Part shown: positions 1-5,754 of the stretch, in pieces
Layout: each line of letters starts with the position of its first letter
How positions within the stretch are numbered: the stretch's first letter is position 1
From: Bacillota bacterium
GTDB lineage: Bacteria > Bacillota > Clostridia > Oscillospirales > Acutalibacteraceae
DNA: 5,923 nucleotides
Assembly: GCA_023391275.1 (NCBI GenBank)
Contig: JAEWBE010000046.1
Span: 1-5,923 of the forward strand
Direction of reading: 5' to 3'
Notes under the pieces: generated by a model
What the model was told of the DNA's origin: nothing
The model's database searches: none
What the model saw: the letters and a program-made list of their open reading frames with translations, nothing else
Made by a program: the position numbers and the translations under genes

Positions 1-117
1 GCTATGGAGGAAGGCGCACGAAAAGGTTCACAGGTTCCGCAAAATGCAACGGAAATCATGGAACTGAAGCAAATTCTTTCCCTTACTGCCAAAATCGAGA
101 GAAAACTCGGAATTTAG
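1..117 (+). CDS. C-terminal end of an unrecognised protein (5' partial)
   Basis: Frame 1 is open from the first base to a TAG at 115-117 and gives 38 residues, beginning AMEEGARKGSQVPQNATEIM and ending in KIERKLGI. The tail is hydrophilic and looks helical (MELKQILSLTAKIERKL), with no membrane segment and no motif I can assign to a family. A second in-frame TAG at 124-126 backs up the stop. It lies on the same strand as the transporter genes and about 200 bases upstream of them, so it could belong to the same sugar locus, for example as an enzyme or regulator, but that is only inferred from position. I am fairly sure that it is coding, because its composition is protein-like and the frame is uninterrupted, but I do not know its function. 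Confidence 0.6.
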   Translation, partial: AMEEGARKGSQVPQNATEIMELKQILSLTAKIERKLGI

Positions 118-127
118 TTTTCATAGA

Positions 128-141
128 GGTTAACGTTTTCC
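128..141. promoter_or_regulatory. LacI-family-like operator palindrome
   Basis: The 14-mer GGTTAACGTTTTCC is an imperfect palindrome around a central CG: 10 of 14 positions are symmetric, including the core AACGTT and the outer GG/CC. LacI/GalR-family regulators, including CcpA, typically bind palindromes with a central CG, and they often control sugar ABC operons. It lies just after the upstream gene and about 180 bases before the first permease. It fits the CcpA cre consensus only poorly (three mismatches), so a local sugar-specific repressor is the better guess. I could not place a convincing -35/-10 pair next to it. Confidence 0.3.
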
Positions 142-177
142 CGGCCGTCCGGTGCAATCATCCGACGTCGGCGGGAA
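138..177 (+). other. Imperfect GC-rich hairpin in the leader region
   Basis: The arm TTCCCGGCCG (138-147) pairs with CGGCGGGAA (169-177) to give nine base pairs with one bulged G. The loop is 21 bases and contains the perfect 10-base palindrome CCGACGTCGG together with part of the right arm (162-171), so alternative folds are possible. No T-run follows directly, so it does not look like a standard intrinsic terminator. It could be a structured 5' leader, a weak end for the upstream gene, or a second protein-binding site. The rest of 178-232 is AT-rich and shows nothing else I can name. Confidence 0.25.
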
Positions 178-232
178 GAGAAAAGCCTTTTGAAATACAT
201 TTATATTTTTATTGTTGGGAGGAAAAATAAAA

Positions 233-280
233 ATGGGCAAAGTAATAGCATTATCAGCAACTTTGGCGCTTTTATATTGA
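233..280 (+). CDS. Possible 15-residue leader peptide or relic of a signal peptide
   Basis: ATG at 233 opens a 15-codon frame (MGKVIALSATLALLY) ended by tandem stops TGA TGA at 278-283. A strong Shine-Dalgarno GGGAGG at 217-222 sits 10 bases upstream of the ATG, as good as the sites of the real genes here. The peptide is hydrophobic with one Lys near the N-terminus, and resembles the first half of a lipoprotein signal peptide such as those of sugar-binding proteins. It could be a translated leader, a tiny membrane peptide, or what is left of a deleted binding-protein gene. That last idea would fit the unusual permease-permease-binding protein order. A functional product is not shown. Confidence 0.3.
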   Translation: MGKVIALSATLALLY

Positions 281-306
281 TGACTTTTAAAATCAATATT
301 GGAAAC

Positions 307-312
307 GGGAGG
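307..312 (+). promoter_or_regulatory. Ribosome binding site fixing the GTG start of the first permease
   Basis: GGGAGG lies 7 bases before GTG at 320, the ideal distance. The frame is also open from a TTG at 299, but that codon lies upstream of this site and would make the site part of the coding region. An ATG at 318 is out of frame and stops after six codons. GTG at 320 is therefore the supported start. Confidence 0.75.
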
Positions 313-859
313 TATCAATGTGTTTGATGCAAAGTTAAAAAAATTTCGCAAAAGTGATGCACCACTGGCGATTGCTTTTCTCTTTCCCACAATCGCGTTA
401 ATATGCTGTGTCACTTTGGTTCCGATTGTCTTAGCGTTTCGTACCAGCATGTTTAATACAATCTATGGAAAGACTTTAAATTTTATCGGATTTAATAATT
501 ATGCAACGATTCTCGGCAGTGCGACAGGATGGCTTCGAATTTTAAATTCGGTGGGATATGTACTGCTGTCATTGATCGTTGTGATTCCGCTCGGTGTTGC
601 AGTCGGCACGCTTTTAAACCATAAAATAAAATGCAGGGGTATTCTGCGCACAATCATCATTTTACCGTGGATTCTTTCACAGACTGTAACGGCGTTGCTG
701 TGGAAATGGCTGGTAAACAGCAATTTTGGCCCGATTGTATATTTAGTATATCAAATAACGGGAATTAAACTGGACTTTATCAATTCTCCCATGGCGGCGC
801 GCTTTACTGTCGTACTGGCTAACGTGTGGAATTCGTTGCCAATTGTTCTGATACTGACG

Positions 860-862
860 TAG
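860..862 (+). other. In-frame amber codon interrupting the first permease
   Basis: TAG follows ACG (Thr180) and precedes GCC GCA TTG CAG (Ala-Ala-Leu-Gln). Both sides are in the same frame and both belong to the same permease family, so this is a substitution, not an insertion or deletion. The lost residue lies at the cytoplasmic end of the fourth membrane segment, where the family usually has a hydrophobic or aromatic residue. Confidence 0.9.
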
Positions 863-1198
863 GCCGCATTGCAGACGATACCGAAAGAAATGTATGAGGC
901 CGCAAAGGTGGATGGCGCAACCAACGGAACCATATTCCGGCTGATTACCATTCCAATGATCAAACCGACCATTATGACAGCCATACTTATGGAAAGCATC
1001 GAATATTTCAATATGGTAACTTTAATCTATGTGCTTACGGCCGGCGGCCCGTTTGACGCTACAAAAACCATCAGTGTTGCTTCGTTCCAGGAAGGTTTTG
1101 AGTTTTGGCATTTGGGGCTCGGCTCCGCGTACAGCGTTGTTATTTTCCTGTTGAACATCGTGTTCAGCGTATTTTACATTAATTTGCTAAAACCGAAA

Positions 1199-1204
1199 AA
1201 GGAG
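1199..1204 (+). promoter_or_regulatory. Ribosome binding site for the TTG start of the second permease
   Basis: AAGGAG lies inside the last codons of the first permease, 11 bases before TTG at 1216. No ATG in frame is available before the codon for residue 19, which is already at the start of the first membrane segment. The TTG start keeps a positively charged cytoplasmic N-terminus, so it is preferred. A GTG at 1225 is the alternative. The site overlaps the upstream coding region, so translation of the two permeases is probably coupled, and the premature TAG could then lower expression of the second one. Confidence 0.6.
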
Positions 1205-1215
1205 AAGTGATATAA

Positions 1216-2082
1216 TTGACATCCGTGACTTCAAAAAGCAAGAGCAGCAAATTAGAGCGAAATATTTTTATGGACGTCATCACTTATGTGGTCCTTATAC
1301 TGGTCGCGCTGGTTTCTTTATTTCCAATCGTTTGGGGATTGCTGACTTCCTTAAAACCAACGAGTGAAATTGAGCAGATTCCCCCCATGCTTTTTCCTTC
1401 GCACGTTATTTTTACAAACTACTTTAATGTGCTTTTTCGGTCAAACTTCGTAACATATTTTACCAACAGCATTTTCATAACAGGCTTGTGCGTGATTCTG
1501 TCCACCATTATTGCAGCACATGCCGCCTATGCCATAGCACGTTTTAAGATCCGTTTTAAGCAGCAGCTCATGTTCGGTATCCTTATGACCAGCATGGTTC
1601 CTACTGTGGCGCTGTTGATTCCTCTTTATATCATCTCGGTCAAGGCGGGTCTGTACAATACCCGGTTCCTTCTGATTTTGATCTACACCGCATGGAGAAC
1701 GCCCATACTTACATGGATTTTGAAAGGGTTCTTTGAAAAATCACCGATCGAGATTGAAGAGGCAGCCTGTGTGGACGGCTGTACAAGAACCAAGATATTC
1801 TACCGTATGGTGCTTCCGGTGTCGCAGTCCGGGATTGCTTCCGTCGCCCTTCTTACGTCGGTATACGTTTGGAACGACTTTCTTGTTCAGTTTTCCTTCA
1901 CCACCAAGGAAGATCTCAGAATGATTTCTGTGGGACTCTATAATTATATTACCCAGTATGGCGTGCAGTGGGGAGAATTGATGGCCGCCGTGATTATATC
2001 CATATTGCCGATGGTCATTCTGTTCATTTGTTTACAGTCAAAATTTGTAGAAGGACTTGCTGCCGGGGCGGTTAAAGGCTAA
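1216..2082 (+). CDS. CUT1 sugar ABC transporter permease (MalG/UgpE type)
   Basis: This 288-residue integral membrane protein is the second channel-forming subunit of the importer. After a Lys/Ser-rich cytoplasmic N-terminus, a first membrane segment runs from about residue 19 to 43 (ending GLLTSLKP), followed by five more. The EAA loop is clear: E182-A183-A184, D187-G188, then IFYRMVLPVS. The C-terminus, FVEGLAAGAVKG, is a hallmark of the MalG-side subunits. Cys at 185 and 189 replace the more common small residues of the loop but keep its pattern. The start is five bases after the stop of the first permease, so they form one operon. It pairs with that permease and with the lipoprotein encoded next. 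The frame is intact, and length and motifs are normal. Sugar specificity cannot be read from it. Confidence 0.93.
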   Translation: MTSVTSKSKSSKLERNIFMDVITYVVLILVALVSLFPIVWGLLTSLKPTSEIEQIPPMLFPSHVIFTNYFNVLFRSNFVTYFTNSIFITGLCVILSTIIAAHAAYAIARFKIRFKQQLMFGILMTSMVPTVALLIPLYIISVKAGLYNTRFLLILIYTAWRTPILTWILKGFFEKSPIEIEEAACVDGCTRTKIFYRMVLPVSQSGIASVALLTSVYVWNDFLVQFSFTTKEDLRMISVGLYNYITQYGVQWGELMAAVIISILPMVILFICLQSKFVEGLAAGAVKG

Positions 2083-2138
2083 TGTCAAAAATCAATCCGG
2101 TAACTAAATAAAAAATCAAATTACAGGGAGAGAGTTTT

Positions 2139-3446
2139 ATGAAAAAAATTATCGCAATGCTTCTTACTGTTTGCATGATGGTAGCGATTACCGCGTGCGG
2201 TCAAAGCAGCCAGAACACTTCCTCGGGCGCTCCTGCAGGCACTGCCTCAAGTGCTTCGTCAAAACCGGTCAATATGAAGCTGTGGATTTTTTTGAATCCC
2301 GAAAACACTTCCGATCCACGTAATGTTGTATTGAAAGAAATTGTGGATGATTACAACAAAAACAATAAAAACGGCAATACGGTTACCGTGGAAAGCATCA
2401 ACTACAGTAAGTTTGAATCTCAGTGCATTCAGGCTGCTGCGGCAGGTACGGGCCCGGATATTTTGAACATTTACACTGATATGCTTCAGCAGCATATCGC
2501 GGGCGGAACCGTTCAGCCTATGACATCCATGGCGAAAGATTTTATCGGCACGATGCCGGATTACCTCTACAAGGCGGATGATCTTACGGTGAACGGTGAA
2601 ATCTATACCTTACCGTGGGAAATGAGAACATTTGTCTACTGGTACCGCTCCGACGCTTATTCAAGCGTGCCGAAGAGCTGGGATCAGCTTATCAGCATGG
2701 CCGGCCCCAAAACAAACAATACAACCTTAGGTTTTACTTTCGGCCTTTCTGACGGCGGCAACGGAGCCGGATTCATGGAATCCTTCGTTCCTCTTCTCAA
2801 GTCCGCAGGCGGTCAGTTGTTTGACAGCAAGGGCAAGGCAACGTTCAACAGCGATGCCGGCGTAAAGGTGCTTGACCTGATGAAATCCATGGTCTCCAAA
2901 AAAGTAATGAATAATACTTCCCTCAGCATGACGGTCGATGATGTTCAGTCGGGTCTTCAGGCCGGAACAATCCTCTCTTGCGATTTAGGCACACAAAGAG
3001 CCGCAGCTATTTCAAAATCAGCCAACAGCGCGAAAATTAAATCTGCCCCCATCCCCGGCTTTGATGACGGAATCGCGGCACCTGCTGTCGTAGCCGGACA
3101 AAGCCTTGGAATCGGAGCACACGCTCAGGATCCCGCTGCATCGTTTGATTTCATCAAGACCTTCTACAGCCCTGAAAATCAGAAAAAATGGATGAAAGCA
3201 AATGTTCTGACGGTAAGACAATCGCTGTATGACGATGCTGAAATTAAGGCGCTCCCGAATTATGATAATTTGAAGACATGGAGTGATTACGCGGCGGAAG
3301 GCAAAGTTGAGTTCTACCCGGCTGATTATGCTGAATTGTCCGTCAAACTCGTACAGGCTGCACAATCTGTTATCTTCAAAGGCGAAGACGCGAAAACCCA
3401 ATTGGACAATGTCGCAAATTGGTATAATCAAAAGAATGGTAAATAA
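2139..3446 (+). CDS. Extracellular sugar-binding lipoprotein of a CUT1 ABC transporter
   Basis: This 435-residue protein is the substrate receptor of the importer, anchored on the outer face of the membrane. The signal peptide is MKKIIAMLLTVCMMVAITAC, with lipobox I17-T18-A19-C20; Cys20 would carry the lipid. A Ser/Ala/Gly/Thr-rich linker (about 21-43) follows, then the bacterial extracellular solute-binding fold (family 1/8). Typical pieces are AAAAGTGPDI (99-108), GEIYTLPWEMRTFVYWYRSD (153-172) and PKSWDQLI (178-185). The many Trp and Tyr residues suit stacking against a sugar. The ribosome site GGGAG at 2126-2130 is 8 bases before ATG. The gene lies 56 bases after the second permease. The order is unusual, because the binding-protein gene more often comes first. 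The ligand is unknown, and no ATPase gene is seen, which is common where one MsmX-like ATPase serves several importers. Confidence 0.93.
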   Translation: MKKIIAMLLTVCMMVAITACGQSSQNTSSGAPAGTASSASSKPVNMKLWIFLNPENTSDPRNVVLKEIVDDYNKNNKNGNTVTVESINYSKFESQCIQAAAAGTGPDILNIYTDMLQQHIAGGTVQPMTSMAKDFIGTMPDYLYKADDLTVNGEIYTLPWEMRTFVYWYRSDAYSSVPKSWDQLISMAGPKTNNTTLGFTFGLSDGGNGAGFMESFVPLLKSAGGQLFDSKGKATFNSDAGVKVLDLMKSMVSKKVMNNTSLSMTVDDVQSGLQAGTILSCDLGTQRAAAISKSANSAKIKSAPIPGFDDGIAAPAVVAGQSLGIGAHAQDPAASFDFIKTFYSPENQKKWMKANVLTVRQSLYDDAEIKALPNYDNLKTWSDYAAEGKVEFYPADYAELSVKLVQAAQSVIFKGEDAKTQLDNVANWYNQKNGK

Positions 3447-3465
3447 GCAGCAAGGGCATGTTTGT

Positions 3466-3488
3466 GTTTCTTTCGGTAAGAAAGAAAC
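3466..3488 (+). terminator. Intra-operon hairpin after the binding-protein gene (weak terminator or mRNA stabiliser)
   Basis: GTTTCTTTC (3466-3474) and GAAAGAAAC (3480-3488) are perfect reverse complements around the 5-base loop GGTAA. A run of six T begins at 3497, eight bases after the stem. That gap and the AT-rich stem make efficient termination doubtful. It starts 20 bases after the stop of the binding-protein gene and ends before the ribosome site of the next gene. A partial terminator or 3' stabilising stem here would raise binding-protein mRNA relative to the enzyme downstream, a common arrangement in ABC operons. Confidence 0.5.
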
Positions 3489-3511
3489 GGGTTATATTTT
3501 TTAATTCAAAT

Positions 3512-3516
3512 GGAGG
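3512..3516 (+). promoter_or_regulatory. Ribosome binding site deciding the oxidoreductase start
   Basis: GGAGG lies 11 bases before ATG at 3528. An in-frame ATG at 3510 overlaps this very site and has no ribosome site of its own, so the later ATG is chosen. It also places the FAD-binding strand a few residues from the N-terminus, as is usual. Confidence 0.7.
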
Positions 3517-3527
3517 ACTTTTGCAAT

Positions 3528-5051
3528 ATGTTAAAACAATACTATGACGTGATTGTGGTAGGCGGAGGCCCCGCAGGTTTGATTGCCGCCATCGCTTCCG
3601 GAAGGCTTGGAGCGAAAACATTGCTGATCGAGAAAAACGGATTCCTTGGCGGTGCGGCGACCTCTGCCGTTCTTGGCCCGATTTCCCCGTTCCATTTCGG
3701 TGATGAGCAGGTAATCAAAGGGATTCCTCAGGAATTCGTGGATCGAATGGTGAAGGAGCAGGGAAGCACCGGGCATATGAAGGCGATGGATCCATATGGC
3801 AGCGGCGATTATCTTTGCTTTTATGACAGGGAAAAATACAAGTATGTAGCGGCTGAAATGTTGCTTGAAGCGGGTGTGGACATACTTTATCATTCCATTG
3901 TCTCGGATATTGAAAAAAGAGCGGATAAGATTTCCGGTATTGTTGTAACGAATAAAATGGGGAAACAATTCTTCGCAACCCATGTAGTGGTCGACGCCAC
4001 CGGTGACGGGGATGTTTCGGTGATGGCCGGAGAAAACTATACCCTTGGGGATGCAAAAACAGGGAAAAAGCAACCGTCCTCCTCTATGTTTGAAATGGCC
4101 GACGTGGACACGGAAGCGGTTCGGCGTTATATCTTGGACAACCCAAATGATTTTGAATGGAAATCGGACATCATTCCGGTAAGGTCTTTCAGCGATCGGC
4201 TGAAGCAGGAGTATTTCGTCGCTCAGGGTTTTCTGTCTTTTGTCAAAAAGGCGCAGGCAGACAATAACCTCACTTTCGGCCGCGACAGTATCCTGCTTTT
4301 GAATGGCATACATCCCGGCAGCATTCACTTTAATTCAACGCGTGTAGTCGGCTTGAATGAAACCGATACAGTTCAAAGGTCGTTGGGTGAAATCGACGGT
4401 CGCCGTCAAATTGAATCGGTGTCCGAATTTATGATTAAGTATGTACCGGGATTCGAAAAAGCGTACGTAAGTGTTACAAACAACGAGATCGGCGTGCGTG
4501 AAACCCGCCATATCGAAGGCTTATACACTCTTACCGGCGATGATGTTTATGAAGGTAAAAAATTCGACGATGTTGTATCAAGAGGGTATTTCCCGATTGA
4601 TATCCACAATCCGGACGGAGCATCAGGGTATACAAAGCCCGGCCAGGGCGGTTCATGGACTCCTTTGAAAGACAGCTATGATATACCCTATCGTTCGTTG
4701 GTACCAAAACATATTGACGGTCTGGTTCTGTCGGGGCGCTGCATTTCGGGCACAAGCAAAGCGCACGGTTCCTACAGAACACAGGGAGGAATCATGGGGA
4801 TCGGCCAGGCTTCCGGAGTAGCGGCGGCACTGTGCGCAATTCAGAACGTGGAGCCGCGCAAACTGGATCCCTCCTCAGTGCAGCAAGCGCTGATTCAGCT
4901 TGGAGCGTCTGTTTTCCGCGATGAAAAGGCCAAATCTGCTGAAGAGGCCCACGCAAATCAGTGTGTAAAGGAATTTATACAGAGCCACAGGGAATTTGTA
5001 AGCAAGCCGTCTGTAGTTCATGATTTTCGTGAAAAGCTTGGAGTAAAATGA
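3528..5051 (+). CDS. FAD-dependent oxidoreductase (FAD_oxidored/PF12831-like)
   Basis: This 507-residue, probably soluble flavoenzyme begins with a Rossmann fold: DVIVVGGGPAG carries the G12-x-G14-x-x-G17 dinucleotide motif, and E35 ends the second strand where FAD ribose is bound. GFLGGAAT (38-45) follows, as in this family. A second FAD motif is VDATGDGD (155-162). The C-terminal FAD-binding part is LSGRCISGTSKAHGSYRTQG (401-420) followed by GIMGIGQASGVAAAL. There is no CxxC or ferredoxin motif and no signal peptide. Family members are often annotated only as FAD-dependent oxidoreductases, and many lie in carbohydrate loci; the substrate here is unknown. From the position I infer oxidation of the imported compound or a derivative in the cytoplasm. 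It probably shares a transcript with the transporter, with the hairpin at 3466-3488 between them, and a terminator-like hairpin follows it. Confidence 0.88.
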   Translation: MLKQYYDVIVVGGGPAGLIAAIASGRLGAKTLLIEKNGFLGGAATSAVLGPISPFHFGDEQVIKGIPQEFVDRMVKEQGSTGHMKAMDPYGSGDYLCFYDREKYKYVAAEMLLEAGVDILYHSIVSDIEKRADKISGIVVTNKMGKQFFATHVVVDATGDGDVSVMAGENYTLGDAKTGKKQPSSSMFEMADVDTEAVRRYILDNPNDFEWKSDIIPVRSFSDRLKQEYFVAQGFLSFVKKAQADNNLTFGRDSILLLNGIHPGSIHFNSTRVVGLNETDTVQRSLGEIDGRRQIESVSEFMIKYVPGFEKAYVSVTNNEIGVRETRHIEGLYTLTGDDVYEGKKFDDVVSRGYFPIDIHNPDGASGYTKPGQGGSWTPLKDSYDIPYRSLVPKHIDGLVLSGRCISGTSKAHGSYRTQGGIMGIGQASGVAAALCAIQNVEPRKLDPSSVQQALIQLGASVFRDEKAKSAEEAHANQCVKEFIQSHREFVSKPSVVHDFREKLGVK

Positions 5052-5117
5052 TTGATTACCGCTGTGTTTAGCTGTTTTCATGCTTTTGTCAGATTGTGAA
5101 TATATGCAATCCTCCTT

Positions 5118-5154
5118 GCAAAAGCTGCCATGCTTTCAGTATGGCAGCTTTTGT
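5118..5154 (+). terminator. Terminator-like hairpin after the oxidoreductase gene
   Basis: CAAAAGCTGCCAT (5119-5131) and ATGGCAGCTTTTG (5141-5153) are perfect 13-base reverse complements. The stem can extend inward by one G-U and one C-G pair to leave the 5-base loop TTTCA, and outward by a wobble pair. It starts about 67 bases after the oxidoreductase stop. The T-run is only four bases and belongs to the stem, so termination may be incomplete. Because the A-run on the other arm mirrors it, it could work in both directions. It suggests that the following genes are at least partly a separate transcript. In 5155-5264 I see no promoter I can defend. Confidence 0.7.
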
Positions 5155-5264
5155 GGATGACTGTCATCTTTCGGCTTTATTTACAGTTCGACAAAGCATA
5201 ATAAATGGGAATGGCCTGACCGCGCTCGAAAGCGGAGAATTTTCCGGTTGAAAGGAACAAAAAT

Positions 5265-5735
5265 ATGATTTACGATACGAAAGAAAATTTACAGCAATAT
5301 AAGGGAATCAGCAAAAACCTTGATTGTGCAATTGACTATTTGATGCAAACGGATTTTTCCGAAATGACTGCCGGCAAATATCCCGTGGACGGCGACCGGG
5401 TGTTCGCGCTGGTGCAGACACCGACTACTTATCCGAGGGAGCAGGCGCGATGGGAATCCCACAAGAATTATATTGATATTCAATATATGCTCGTTGGGGA
5501 AGAAAATATCGGGCTGCAAAAGACCGATTCCCTGACGGAATCCGAACCGTACAGTGCCGGGAAGGACATTGAGTTTTATGCTGAAAACGGAAAGGGATTT
5601 TTCCCCCAGCTTGTCCCAGATTCCTTTGTGATTTGCTTTCCCACCGATGCACACATGCCTTTGGTTTGCGCGGAAAAATCGAGTAGCATTAAAAAAGCAG
5701 TGATAAAAGTCCGTATGGAATCCGCATCGGTCTGA
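5265..5735 (+). CDS. YhcH/YjgK/YiaL family protein (DUF386, EbgC-like fold)
   Basis: This 156-residue cytoplasmic protein has the length and motifs of the PF04074 family, which includes E. coli YhcH (NanQ), YiaL, TabA and the EbgC subunit. The central block W63-E64-S65-H66-K67-N68-Y69-I70-D71-I72-Q73 is the family signature, followed by GEE (78-80). F125-P126-T127-D128-A129-H130-M131-P132 gives the second conserved His. The lysines near KKAVIKV close the fold. The family is a cupin-like barrel thought to bind a metal through such residues, and members occur in sugar catabolic operons. NanQ is reported to act on sialic acid anomers, but this does not fix the function here. The ribosome site AAAGGA at 5251-5256 is 8 bases before ATG. 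The kinase gene starts 19 bases after its stop, so the two are probably co-transcribed. No sign of damage. Confidence 0.9.
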   Translation: MIYDTKENLQQYKGISKNLDCAIDYLMQTDFSEMTAGKYPVDGDRVFALVQTPTTYPREQARWESHKNYIDIQYMLVGEENIGLQKTDSLTESEPYSAGKDIEFYAENGKGFFPQLVPDSFVICFPTDAHMPLVCAEKSSSIKKAVIKVRMESASV

Positions 5736-5754
5736 TGGGAAGGAGAGAAAAAAG

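Larger units (their letters stand above)
320..1210 (+). pseudogene. CUT1 sugar ABC transporter permease (MalF/UgpA type), interrupted by an in-frame TAG
   Basis: Read through the TAG, this is a 296-codon inner-membrane subunit of a carbohydrate importer, close to the usual family length of about 290-310. Expected membrane segments fall near residues 16-40, 78-100, 108-128, 161-181, 216-239 and 267-290. The EAA loop that docks the ATPase is complete after the stop (E193-A194-A195, D198-G199, P212), and LTAGGPFDATKT (239-250) is typical of the MalF-side subunit. The TAG at 860-862 is codon 181, inside the fourth membrane segment. By recall, the spacing from W170 to L184-Q185 matches E. coli UgpA exactly, so the TAG stands in for one sense codon and no frame is lost. 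A single change from TTG (Leu) would explain it and restores a typical LTLAALQTIP. Without suppression the 180-residue product lacks the EAA loop. Restart at TTG 869 or ATG 890 is possible but no good ribosome site is visible. A sequencing error is the main alternative. Confidence 0.88.

Noticed and set aside
128..141. Catabolite (CcpA) cre site
   Set aside because: It differs from the cre consensus at three fixed positions, including the first and last bases, so it is kept only as a general LacI-type candidate.
190..207. Promoter from TTGAAA (190-195) and TATATT (202-207)
   Set aside because: The two boxes are only six bases apart, so they cannot work together, and I found no other matching -35.
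127..327. Open frame after the two TAGs of the first gene, running to a TGA at 325-327
   Set aside because: The translated sequence is basic and AT-driven with no protein-like character, it crosses ribosome sites for other frames, and it overlaps the 15-codon frame.
860..862. TAG recoded as an amino acid (for example pyrrolysine) as normal decoding in this organism
   Set aside because: The upstream gene also ends in TAG at 115-117 with a second TAG at 124-126, as expected if TAG is a real stop. ABC permeases are not known pyrrolysine proteins. A point mutation is simpler.
3531..4328. 265-codon open frame on the minus strand
   Set aside because: It lies wholly opposite the clearly real flavoenzyme, lacks recognisable motifs and a ribosome site, and is best explained by the codon pattern of the gene on the + strand.
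5180..5206. Promoter with TTTACA (5180-5185) and an AT-rich -10 (CATAAT at 5197 or ATAAAT at 5201)
   Set aside because: The spacers are 11 and 15 bases, too short for a good sigma-A promoter. A promoter is expected somewhere here, but this one is not supported.
5234..5245. Near-palindrome GGAGAATTTTCC before the YhcH-like gene as an operator
   Set aside because: It is short and has one mismatched pair. It does not share its core with the palindrome at 128-141, so chance is likely.
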